This document shows positions 21,693-32,319 of a stretch of DNA of 64,000 nucleotides, piece after piece (within the stretch, counting starts at the first letter, position 1; each line of letters opens with the position of its first letter). Source of the DNA: Caenorhabditis elegans (taxonomy: Eukaryota; Nematoda; Chromadorea; Rhabditida; Rhabditidae); NCBI RefSeq assembly GCF_000002985.6, contig NC_003284.9, positions 15,252,001 through 15,316,000 of the forward strand. Direction: 5' to 3'. The notes under the pieces were generated by a model. It did not search any database and was not told the origin of the DNA. It saw only the letters and a program-made list of their open reading frames with translations. Made by a program: the position numbers and the translations under genes.

Positions 21693-21728
21693 ACACCTCT
21701 CTGCACAATCGGGACAGACACCCTCCAG
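21693..21728 (-). other. In-frame leader of the kin-20 exon
   Basis: The acceptor CGTTTTAG precedes CTGGAGGGTG at 21728. The 36 bases before the ATG at 21692 are open in the kinase frame (LEGVCPDCAERC). This is either 5' UTR or coding in a longer isoform. Confidence 0.45.
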
Positions 21729-22201
21729 CTAAAACGTGGCAAAAATCAGAGAGTCGAGTTTGGTTAGAAATACGCCAAAACGAAGAGTCAAATGAAGCAA
21801 TCAGAAAAAAAAATTTGGCAAAGATAGGAGGAGAGGAAAAGTGTCACGTGAGAGAAACACGAGCCACAAAATAGAATACTGATAAGTCTGAGCCAAAGAT
21901 TGAAAACAGTTGAAATTGAAAACAGAGAAAGTACTTGCACTAAAAGTCTACGTAAACCCCTCATTGAAGTTCCCCCTAACAAGGAACGGAACGAACGCAA
22001 ACAGTGAAAAAAAAGTGAAAGAGATAAAGTTTTTCTTGTTGGTGTCTCTTTTTTTGTTGCTTCTCTATCTCACTTTTTAATGCGTTGAAAAACTAGATTT
22101 TCGTGCCAAGTGCGCAAATGGCCTCACACACAGGGACAGGGACAGTCACCATACACACACACGCACACACACATACACACACAAAAGTGCTTTGTTCTTA
22201 C

Positions 22202-22243
22202 ATCTGACGTGTGCAATCTAACCTTGCGGCAAAAAAAAATGGA
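22202..22243 (-). other. Candidate upstream 5' exon of kin-20 (donor end)
   Basis: The minus strand shows CACACGTCAGAT followed by GTAAGAAC, a near-consensus donor at 22201. The frame read as KVRLHTSD joins in phase 0 to the open leader at 21728. The upstream extent of this exon is not defined; the translation further upstream looks like UTR. Confidence 0.3.
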
Positions 22244-23495
22244 AAGTGGGAGGGGAACGACAGAAGAAAACGTGTTTTCAGGCGTTTTTCTGTCACCTCG
22301 CGCTGCTTCTGCGCTCGCTCCCTTTTCCTCTATCTCACGCGCGTCCTCTTTTTGGCAAATCAGTTCGAAATGACTTCTGGGCGAGCGAACGAGAGAGATA
22401 TCATGTTGGATGGTGAAGCGCAGAGGTGCAGAAAATCGACCTTTGTGATGATCCGAAATAGTACGCAAAAGAGAAGGGGGGAAAACCAAGAATAAGAGGA
22501 AAGGTGGAGAAGGGGGGGGGGGGGGAGAAACAAACATCACGTTACTGACTGGGCAAATAAATGCGAAAATTGATCTTTAGGTAAATTGTGGAACAGGTAC
22601 AAATGGGTTGTGTTCCCAATGATGAGGGTACGCAAAAGTTCAAAAATCAAAAGTTTGAATGAAACATTTCAAGGATATGAATTTAACAAAAAAATTATTG
22701 ATTAGGCAAAAATTAAAATTTCTTATGCACTTCTTATGCTGCGTATAAACATTTTATATCAGAAATGTCTCAAATGTTTACATAATTTTTTTATGTTTTA
22801 GATCAGAAAACTTAACAGGCGTTTGTAAGGTACCTTTGAAACCTCGAAAAAAGGCGAAAAACTTAAAGCATTCATTTTTTTTTCAAATTTTCGCTATAAA
22901 AACTCTAAAAACACTATATAGAAAAACAAAAAAAATCCCTAGTTAGTCAAGTCAGGTTCGAAGAAACAACGAGGGAAAGCGAAAAACCGACGGGGAGGGA
23001 ATAGAAACGAAAGTGCAATCGTACAAGAAACAGTTTGGAAAGTGAAAGATGAAGAGATGGAGAAGAAGAAAAGCAATGGATGCGGAAACGAGGGCGAAAC
23101 AGAAAGGAAAGGATGCTGCTGCTGCTGGGGACTGCTGCGGCGGCAGTGCGTCGCCTTCACGTAGTCTTTCTGCGTTGTATACAGAACAACGTAGCGATGG
23201 ATCAAAAAGACGGAGAGAGAGAGATATGGAAAGAGAGATGGACGGATAGAAAGCGTATTAGACAGCGCGGCGAAGGCGAAGCTTGCGGGGTGGCGGTAGG
23301 AATAAGAGGGGAGAGATCGAAAGCGCGCCTGCCGACGCGACGCGTAGCAGCGCCCTAACCGTGCGGCTGCGGCGCGTTGCAGGCCAGACAGAAACAGCCC
23401 TTTCTTCTCCCCCCCCACATTTTCTGTGTGCTTCTCTGAATTCTCCTCGCTCTCACCTTTTTCACTTTCCATTTCGCTCTAACAGCGCTCACACA

Positions 23496-23545
<50 letters not shown>

Positions 23546-25345
23546 TACAACGTGGGAGAGAGAGACCAGACTGTGGTGATAGTGGGAGAAGGGGAGGGCC
23601 AGACAGGAGGAGGAGGGGTGGAAGGATAAAAGTGAGGACATTGGGACGAGCGCTCGCCGCGCGCGCGCCCGCCCGCCTTGTGGAAAGAAAAACCGGTCTA
23701 GCGCCCTTGCGAAAGGGTGCTTTTGCTGCTACTGCTGCTGCTGCTGCTGCTACGGTGTATGTGGAAAGATAGATTGGGGGACGGGGACGGCCACCCTGCG
23801 CGGAAAAACTCTCATTTGAAAATGAGAGTGTGTAGAACGAATGGGAAAATCAAGGACACATGGGGGAGCTGCTGCACCACGACCGCCGGCGCCGCGTCGG
23901 CCGCCGACATGACAAAAAAAAACTCCGAGCAAAAGTGCATCTGCCGCTTTCCTTCCCCCTCCAGCAACTCCCAACACTATCATAGTCAAATAGGCAGGGC
24001 GACGTGAAAGACGATAGCAGATGGGTGGTGGGATGAATTGCACGGAATACAGGCGAAACAGTTGTGGGTGCGACGATATCGAAAAGGTTGTTCAAATACA
24101 CGCACGCGCACGCTCGCACTGCATGTCCTAGACAACCAGATAGGCCGATTGGGAGGCGGAGGGCGCTGTGCTGAAATATATATATATATATGGATATATA
24201 TAAATTTTTTCTGTGCGCGCCCACCGGCACTCGTACTATAGTGCATGTACGTCTATTTAAAAGTGCACATTCGAAGCGGAAAGTACAAAAGAGTATTTTG
24301 TTTTTCAGCTGCTCTGGCAAGGCACACTTTCCGGCACTTTCAGAAAGTACGTCTAGTCGCACTGATCTCATCATATCAGTTGTGCTTTTTTGTAGGGTGG
24401 GGAGAGGGGGTAAGCAAGAAAAAAAAGATTGATAAAATTCCACATCGGCAAAGATAAGAGAAAATTAAATGTACAATAAAATGTTCAAGGCGGTTGCGAA
24501 ATTTTCAATCAATGCAATCCAGGTGAAAAAAACAAACTTAGTTTGCTGAAATACATTCGGACCACCAAAGCCAAAATTTCTTTAAACTCTCGTAAGACGT
24601 ATCACAAAAACCAGCATAGTCCAAAAACAAAGGTCTCACAGCGAAAAATCTCAATCACAGAAAAAAGTGAAAGATAAAACAAATCGTGAGGAAATACGAT
24701 GCTATTGTTTAATGCATATTTCTTATTACGCTTGAAACTTTAAAAGAAACAAAAGAAAATATGTAAAGCAGAAGGAAAAGATGAAGAAAACGAGGAAGAA
24801 AAATGGAGAAAGAAAAGAAAAGAGAAAAGAATGGAATCGAAGAAGATGACAACAAATAAGACGGAGAATGCAAAGAAGACATTTGCACTTTTCTCTATTT
24901 CTCTTCACTCTTTCCCTCCCGTCTCCAAACCTTCACGCTTTCTCCTCTCTCACTCTCTCTCTCTCTCTCTACATTCCCTTTTCGGTATAAACGGGTTATA
25001 GACAAGGGCGCGCACCCGCCATCTGGTACAAATTTCGCTCTTTTCGATTTTCAATTGTTCCTCTCCTCGATCGCTCTAAGCCTCTCTTGACTAGTGTTTA
25101 ATAAAAATTTAACGTGATAGAAACAAGAAAAAACCGTTCTTGTTTCTGGTACGGGTTGGCACGACAATACCGTCAAACAAAGGTATTTCTTCATCGAGAA
25201 GATTAATAATCATAGAATTAGAATCAGACTCAACAAAAAAAGTTATCATTTACAATGTACAATAAATTCGCAGATAAGGCAGAAATCTTTGGTTCAACTT
25301 TATAACAAAGAACTGATAGAGACAAAGCAACACGTGTATACACCT

Positions 25346-25418
25346 AAAAGTGCACGGTACACATTTTTTTATCCGCGATTTCAACGGATAGATAGGAATT
25401 TAGATTACGTGCACTTTT
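25346..25418. repeat. Nested inverted repeat / hairpin
   Basis: AAAAGTGCACG (25346-25356) pairs perfectly with CGTGCACTTTT (25408-25418). Within the loop ATCCG (25371-25375) pairs with CGGAT (25385-25389). Confidence 0.6.
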
Positions 25419-26689
25419 TTGTGGAAAGCGAGGGAGATCAAAAAAGGGCATGAGAAAGGGAAAGTCAACTGAGAAATTGAAAATATACAGAAGAAATGAA
25501 GCGAATTAATTGGGGGCGGGGGATTACCAAATATGATACGATAGCAATGCTTCGGCCAACAATAATATTATCATAATGCCTAGTTTTAATTAGAAAATAT
25601 ATACACAATTTTTTGTTTTCCAATTAGGCCTATAGCTTTATTATATTCCCTACAGAAACCCAGACACCATATTTGTTCAAAACTAACAAAAACACTCACA
25701 TAGCCCTTTCCCCGGAACAAACAACATATAACTGTAGTCGTTTGCCAGTTTGCGTATCAGTGACAAATACTAGAAATACTTAGAAGCTGAGGAGCTGAAG
25801 AGGTGGAGGAGGGGGGTGGTGATACAAACAGTGATCTACAACACACACAGTCTCGCGCCCACCACCACCACTTTCTCGCTTTTTCCGGAATAGCGGGATT
25901 GATGAGAGTGAAAGAGAAGCGCGGGGGTTGGTAAGCGAAAAGGAGACAAGTTTCTATGACGGCGCTGACGCAACACGACACGCAACAGATTGCGCGCGCG
26001 CAGTGTGGTGCGGCAAAGCCCTCAAATTCACTCTTGGAGGTTGCGATGCTGGGGGGGGGGGGGGGGGTGTCTTTCACTTCTGTTGTGCTGCTTTCATGAT
26101 GCTTCTACGTGCGTGGTGATGGAGGTTAAGCGTCAGACAGAAAGATCAAGTGGTAAGGAGTGGTTTGGTGGGGGGAAGGAAAACGAGAAGCAGAAGAAGG
26201 ACGAAATAAAGACTTCATTGTTGTACTTGTGTCTCGTTGTTCGTAGACAATAATTTGATACTTCTCTCTTTTTTCTGCATATTCTCGCGACAATTCACTT
26301 TCAGTTTCGATATCGTGCTGATTTTTCGTATGCATTTTTTTTGCATATATGGATTCTGTGATGTATGCTAGAGAACGATGAATCAGTCCAAATATTGAAA
26401 CTGGGGTGAAATGATATTGGTGCACCTACATGTTAAAAAGCAGGCGCTAGTAAAAAATCCAAGAAAGAAAAGTAGATGAATCATCTAAAAACTGGTAATA
26501 TTTGAATGTCGAATGCATCAAAAGTTTCAAGATCCCATTACATTACAGGCACAATGATAAAAATCGGCTCCACGAAGCTCCTCTCCCAAGGAAAACTTTC
26601 GCCACGTAGAAAAATCCGATCCATGAGCCAATTTATATTTTTACAGATCATCATATCACAAATGACGGAGAAAAAGCAATAATCGGTAC

Positions 26690-26845
26690 CCCAACGAATA
26701 TCAGGCCGCCGACATTTAACGGATTCTGCGCGCCACAGTCTTTCAACTCGCAGTGAGGCGTGGCGAGCTGTCCCGCCCGCTGGGAAGAAAATATAGTGGC
26801 GCGCGGAACTCGAGTGATGTCGGCGGCTGCTAATGGTTGGGGTCC
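26690..26845. repeat. GC-rich inverted-repeat element (CCGACA family)
   Basis: CGCCGACATTTAACGGATTC then TGCGCGCC faces GGCGCGCGGAACTCGAGTG then ATGTCGGCGG about 75 bases away. Related sequence recurs at 33.7, 36.9, 52.5 and 61.1 kb. Confidence 0.65.
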
Positions 26846-27468
26846 AGATTTTCATCTTTTCTCCCTGATTTCCCGAAAAAAAGTGGGGCCTGTTTGGACG
26901 AATACGCCATGCAGTGTTGAGCTTTCAAGTCAATCCAAATTTTAAACATTAAACAAATTAATTTTACTACAGTTTTCCACTAAAAAATCGCAACTATTTG
27001 TAAATATTCAGCTGCAAAACTTAAAACTTAAAAGCCAGGCAGAGATTTTGAAAATCTACTAAGCAGCTGGAGAAGAAGCATCGTGGCTTGTATTACTAGG
27101 GGTTTTATCGTTTTCTATCGACCCCTTGTTAGTTAATCAGTTGTTCAATTTTTACCGTTTTCTTAAATTCAAAAAATTTACTCCTACATAGTCTATTCGC
27201 AACAGGTTTTTTTCTCATTTCAAAATTGCAGAAATTCGATCCTAGACACCACCCATACTGTTGATTTTTCGCTCTTTCCGTTTTTCTTGTCATGTATATT
27301 TCATTTTCATGCGCGGCTTTCAAGGTGCGAGCAAATATTCTCACAACACAGAAAAAGAAACACACACCGCTAACACGCACATCTCGAAGCTCTTTCTTTC
27401 TCTCCGACGCCGCTCTCATTTCGCAATCGTTCAATTGCCTAAATACAGGCATGTACACCTTTTGAGAG

Positions 27469-27545
<77 letters not shown>

Positions 27546-27715
27546 CCCCGTAGACGCACTCAACGCACACATCATTGTCGTTCACATTCTCCTCGCGCCA
27601 TTTTTCCTGTACAAATACGCAACACAGCACAGCGAAAATCGAACTCTGTCGCCTTGTGTTTCACCTTGTTATTTGAAACATTTGAGAAGGGGATAAGAAG
27701 GATCATCGCAAATAG

Positions 27716-28051
27716 TAGTACCAGTGATCTCTGGTGCTCCAAGTGTTACAATAGAACAATTTTTGAAATACCTAACAGTAATGAAGTTTCAGCAATTGCT
27801 AGATCTTAAATGTTTTGAAACACGGGGAAATTTAAATTGTTATTATTTCGAATCAACTGTTTGCATGTATATTTTCACAGACTCTTGAAGCACAGCAGAA
27901 TGCTGTTGAAATAATAAATTCATCAGAAAATCTCAAAACAGTAGGAGAAAGTTGGAACAATTCTACATATGAGCAATATATAATACATAGTCCAGTTGAA
28001 ATATTAAAAGCCAAAAATGCAGATACACGTCTTCCCAAAGTCATTTTATAA
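27716..28051 (+). CDS. 3' exons of a small unrecognised gene
   Basis: Exon 27716-27777 (after ATCGCAAATAG) reads VPVISGAPSVTIEQFLKYLT. It joins in phase 0 (ACA/GTAATG .. TTTTCACAG) to 27881-28051, reading TLEAQQNAVEIINSSENLKT and ending LPKVIL-stop. The junction preserves frame and the peptide looks like a soluble helical protein. There is no in-frame ATG in the first exon, so an upstream exon is needed. One possibility in phase is ATG CGC GGC TTT CAA G at 27309, whose donor is GTGCGAG, with the CT microsatellite in the intron. No family recognised. It could be a fragment. Confidence 0.4.
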
Positions 28052-28522
28052 TCGTATTTGACATCTACCGTACCTCATTACAAAAGTTCTGCTCTACAAA
28101 ATGTGTATTTTCACTCCAATTTCTATGCACTTACTGAATTGCATGGGCTGCGTCAGCACTGACGCCCTCTTTAAAACTACATTTTAAACATGGTGAGTGC
28201 TTTATTTCAGATTATTTTGGAAACTTCTACACTTTGACAAAGCCAATTTTATAGGATCTACAATTACGAGGGGTCTGGAAGATGACTCACAAAACAATAT
28301 AGTTCATTGAAGAAACCGTTACTGATTAGAAACGGACGGGGGGAACGTAGCTAAATTTTGATGATGGGTACCGTCGTACCGTTTGCAGTATATATGTTTG
28401 ATTTGATTCAATCGAATTTTACTTTTACAACACACTGTCATACCACCCGCCTTCTTTGCCACGTTACTTGTCGAACAGAAACGTAACAAGTGTTGTGTCG
28501 CACACGATCCAATTTTCGGGTC

Positions 28523-28729
28523 ATGGCGAAACACTCCTTCTTATCGGAACGCAAAACTTGTTTGGAACATGCCAAAAATGACCAACCTTTCTTGAAGAAA
28601 CCAGCGGTGCGGTGGCTGACGGTTGATGGATCCGAGAGGTGGCTAAAATTTGAAATATTGGAAAAAAAAATTGAAGATGTTTTGAGATTAGTGAAGAATA
28701 CTTTTGAAAAGATCATTGGGAATACATAG
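28523..28729 (+). CDS. Possible small ORF, 68 residues
   Basis: ATG at 28523 opens MAKHSFLSERKTCLEHAKND and ends in an amphipathic helix (FEILEKKIEDVLRLVKNTF). Composition is protein-like, but there is no homologue I recognise, no splice partner and no clear poly(A) signal. The opposite strand is also open over much of this stretch, which weakens the call. Confidence 0.25.
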   Translation: MAKHSFLSERKTCLEHAKNDQPFLKKPAVRWLTVDGSERWLKFEILEKKIEDVLRLVKNTFEKIIGNT

Positions 28730-29958
28730 TTTTTCGTTGTTTTCTAGAATCTCGCTAGAAAACTTATGATCATTGAATTTTAAATTTAATCATTGGTTTG
28801 TTCCTTGTGGTTCTTTGTTCCTTAACTAGAACTACTAAATGATCACTTCGTCGATCATTTTATATTAAATCGGAACTGTTTTTGGGAGAAGCAGAAAAAA
28901 AGTGATGTGAGAAAGAAACAGGAAAAAAGACTTGCAAGCTGAAAGGGACGTTTTATATTGTGCCGGGACACGAAAACCGAAACAAAACAAAACTGTAAAC
29001 GATTTGTTGATAGATTTTTTTTCCTGTTTCTCTCTCAGATTTGTTTGAACTTTTAGTTTTCTTTTGATGAAAAAAAAATCAATAACTTACGTTGTTGTCA
29101 GATGGATGGTGAAGAAGGGGAAGCGTCGCAGCTGCCTACCTGAAAACCAATTTGAATATATTAATTATGAATATTAATCAGCTGTTTTTTTTTTTCGAAC
29201 GAGAGTTAAAAATGTCAAAAAATATGTTTAAAACATTGAATTTCATAAAAGGTATTGAGAAATCGCAACACAAATCCAAGAAATGCCAAACCGCGCACAC
29301 AGCTATTTGGTATCCGAGTAACGTGCAAGGACGACCGCTACGCAACCGCTGCGCAGCCGAGAGTACTCGAGAGAACGGGGAAGGGGTGTAGGAAGAGGAA
29401 AGATGAGACGAGACACAGGGTGAAAACGTCTCTAAAGCCAAACATTGCTGGCGATAACAACTGAGAACAGACCAAATAAAAATGAAGAACAGACAGTGCA
29501 GTTGAAATCAATCGAATGAAAGAAGGGGGAAAAATAACTAAAAATGTATATATGATGAACAAACAAAGTGTAATTTAGATCGGTGTGCGCATGTGTAAAG
29601 GTTGTCGATGACTGTATAAATATCATAATGGTTTATCGCGTGGTTTTACATTTTCTCCATTGATAGTTGGTTTGAATGAAGATGAGTCAGTTTTGAAGAG
29701 AATAAAAAAGAAACAGTCTTATAATTGATAGAAAATGAATGTTTGCGAGAAAAGCTGATTATAGTGAATAATGCTCTGTGAGCTTCGAGATCTAAGCTTT
29801 TAAGTGTGCATTGAAAGACTTCTTGGTAGAAGGTGTAATCATTGGTTTCATGATGTGATTCAAATGCTCGCAAAATATAAAAATTCCTGGAAATTTAATG
29901 ACACGCATTATTTGTATTTACAACATAAAACTATGAACACACAAAAATTATGTTTTTA
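28730..29958. other. Intergenic, no confident gene
   Basis: On the minus strand TTTTCAG / GTAGGCAG..CTGACAACAAC / GTAAG bounds a 49-base exon-like unit (29140-29092), possibly a 5' UTR exon for kin-20. Nothing else convincing. Confidence 0.35.
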
Positions 29959-30146
29959 CACGTGGTGTCATAGTGTCTTCTTTCGGCTTGATCTACGTAG
30001 ATCTACAAAAAAATGCGGGGGAAGGGACGCAGAGTTCTTAACTGATTTAGCATGGTTAAGAACGTGCTGACGTCACATTTTTTTAGGAAAAAAATTCCCG
30101 CTTCTTTTATAGATCAAATCGTAATGGGACAGCCTGGCACCGCGTG
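29959..30146. mobile_element. Palindromic MITE family B, 6-bp target duplication
   Basis: CACGTGGTGTCATAGTGTCT to ..GGCACCGCGTG. TTTTTA flanks both sides (29953-29958 and 30147-30152). The interior CATGGTTAAGAACGTGCTGA matches the other copies. Confidence 0.8.
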
Positions 30147-30152
30147 TTTTTA

Positions 30153-30988
30153 ATTAATCAAATGAAATCGGTTTTTTACATAATAATTTATAGTTCAGTT
30201 CAATAAACATATCTCATCAAAGCGCACGAGCACAAGGAGTTTGTTCGGCTTGAGCAAAAAAATTGATTAGAGATCGATAAAAACCGTGTTTCATTACTTT
30301 CTATCAAATAAATATTGAAAATACTACATTTCATCCAATTTTTCACTGTCAACTTTAACTTTCATTTGAAAATCACTGAAATGTAAAAAAAACGTACATA
30401 CATACAATCTGTACCAACATTGGTAAAATTTAAATGACCAACCAAAATAAGGGACCAACCAAAATTTCACATCTTCTAAAAGTATATTTGTAGTTTTTTC
30501 CGTATTTTTGTAGGCGCCTCCGCATTTTATCTGATAATTTGTATTTCAACTCGGTAATGTTAAGTTTTTTTTTAATGATTAAAAAAATCCTTCCAGTAGG
30601 TTTTTTTTTTGAAAATCGAGTAGTTTTGTGGATAATTCACAGCTACTAAAAAAATAAATAGAATCATGATGCTTAGTAGAATAATAGATTGTGCAAATCT
30701 GATAAACTTATACAAAAAAAAGTTGAAATTGCTCGTACGAAAGTTGTGATTGAAACACTTTTTACGATTGATTTCATCAAATTTTTAATAAGAAGAGACA
30801 TTTCACGTCATTTTTACCCATGATCATATCGAAATTTGTAAATTTACCAAAGGCGATGATACGAAATTGTGTAATGTTTCTCTAAAATAAGAATTCGTGC
30901 TTTTAAACATTTTCAGGTTAAAAAAAATAAATGAATAGTTTCAGTATAATTGTATCACATTTTGCAGTACAATCTAGTTGTGCTGAAA
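30153..30988. other. AT-rich intergenic, no gene seen
   Basis: Between two family B MITEs. No coding or RNA feature recognised. Confidence 0.4.
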
Positions 30989-31175
30989 CACGTGGTGCCA
31001 GAGTGTCTCATTTTGGATTGATCTGCGTTGATCTACAAAAAATGCGGGAGAAGAGACGGAGAGTCCTCAACTGATTTCGTATGGTTGAAAAACGTGTTGA
31101 CGTCACATTTTTTAGGCAAAAATTTCCCGCATTTTTTGTAGATCAAACCATAATGGGACAGTTTGGCACGACATG
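30989..31175. mobile_element. Palindromic MITE family B
   Basis: CACGTGGTGCCAGAGTGTCT to ..TTTGGCACGACATG. The interior GACGTCACATTTTTTAGGCA matches the family. The right end is mutated and the target duplication is ambiguous (TGAAA on both sides if the end is shifted). Confidence 0.7.
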
Positions 31176-31514
31176 TATGAAAATGACGATTTAAAATTGT
31201 GCAAATGAACCTCAAAAGAAGTGTTTGTATGTAGTTCAGGAACAAAGGTTAAAGCACCGTTAAAGTTTACACCTACGCATAAATATGTTCCGGCGACTTA
31301 CAACTATGTAATCCACAGTAACCTTACAGTACTCAGTTTTAATTCTCTGTGACCTTAAAGTACCGCTACCGTACCTTTACAGTAATCCAAGTATTGTGGG
31401 CAGCACATACGTAAGTGATATTGTTTATTATGCTTATTGCCAAATTTAGAGACTTGAACGACATGAAATATGTGATCGATGTTGGCTGCGCAATTACCAT
31501 AGACTCTTCAAAAG

Positions 31515-31520
31515 TTTATT
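31515..31520 (-). terminator. Poly(A) signal of the 31.5-32.3 kb gene
   Basis: TTTATT on the plus strand gives AATAAA on the minus strand, eight bases beyond the stop codon at 31529. Confidence 0.55.
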
Positions 31521-31528
31521 ACTAAAAA

Positions 31529-32256
31529 CTACGTTCTATACTGTTTTCTATGTATATTATAGTTAGTGATTTTCAAAGATTTATAGTTCAAATTTTGAAT
31601 CCCGAAACCTTCAAGATCAGCACCACGAACACGTTCTGAAGATCCTGCCCTGCCACATATTTTGGCATTCCATCCAATTTGCAACAATTTTCTTCCATCA
31701 TTTTGTTTCGTGGCATCTTCCTCAATCATCTTGAGAACCTGCCAAGTACACACAAAAAAGTTGACGTAATAGGGGGCAAATGGCAGGTGAAAGCAAGAAA
31801 GCAAAGCTTTCACAGATCTTGTGACGACAGACGCGCTAATTGTACAAGATTCTTGGCGGCAACGATGAAGCGGTTGATGCTTTTGCCCGCATTTACAGGC
31901 GCCAAAATTGACGTGTGTTGACGTGTCTGTCCTTCCGTCCTTCCGCTTGAAGAACTAGAGACTTTCACTGGCTTCTTCAGTGTCCTTGATACTGTGATTT
32001 GGGAATAATGTAAGAAGTTGAGTGAAGTTGCAAGTAACATTCACCATATAGCCCCTCCTACCGCATCTTGCAAGAAACACACACAAAAAAAAGCGTTGAA
32101 CACACGCCAGACATCTGAGACAACACAACTGGTTTCAAAACTTGGCACTTCTCCAAAATAAGACACGGGAAGAAGAGATATAGCAACTAGGTGGTCTTAC
32201 CTGTTCGTCTTATTCCTGCCACTCAAGTCATACATACTCTGTTTGGATTGTGTCAT
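31529..32256 (-). CDS. Unrecognised 133-residue Cys/His-containing protein
   Basis: Four exons, 32256-32201, 31991-31969, 31926-31814 and 31738-31529, join in frame at all three junctions (402 bases). Introns are 209, 42 and 75 bases. The protein starts MTQSKQSMYDLSGRNKTN and passes through a Cys/His-rich patch (ACKCGQKHQPLHRCRQESC) that could bind metal. It ends in a basic region with IGWNAKICGRAGSSERVRGA. No family is recognised. Exon 2 is only 23 bases and its downstream intron is near the minimum, so an alternative splice pattern is possible. The stop is followed at once by a poly(A) signal. The start codon lies 63 bases from that of the divergent SXP/RAL-2 gene. Confidence 0.55.
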
Positions 32257-32319
32257 CTTATACTACTTCTTCCTCATTTCTTTTTGTTCATATTGTTACA
32301 TTGAAAGTCTGCCAACCAT
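32257..32319. promoter_or_regulatory. 63-bp spacer between divergent start codons
   Basis: Only 63 bases separate the inferred ATGs of the minus-strand gene (32256) and the plus-strand gene (32320). If both starts are right, the two genes share a bidirectional promoter or one uses an upstream exon. Confidence 0.35.

Larger units (their letters stand above)
21729..27715. other. Long simple-sequence-rich 5' region of kin-20
   Basis: No convincing gene in 6 kb. Contents: AC-rich tract 22153-22190; G run 22512-22525; (AC)n 23489-23543; CTG/TGC repeats 23724-23750; (AT) tract 24176-24200; G run 26051-26067; (CT)n 27473-27541. GC content is raised at 23.1-24.1 kb, unlike the surroundings. The strand asymmetry (pyrimidine-rich on the minus strand) and position suggest promoter and 5' UTR sequence for kin-20. 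Confidence 0.5.

Noticed and set aside
22939..23472. 177-codon open frame on the minus strand
   Set aside because: Ser/Phe/Pro-rich translation of pyrimidine-rich DNA in the kin-20 upstream region. No domain and no splice logic.
27129..27809. Long open frames on both strands around 27.5 kb
   Set aside because: Created by the (CT)n microsatellite (RE or SL repeats).
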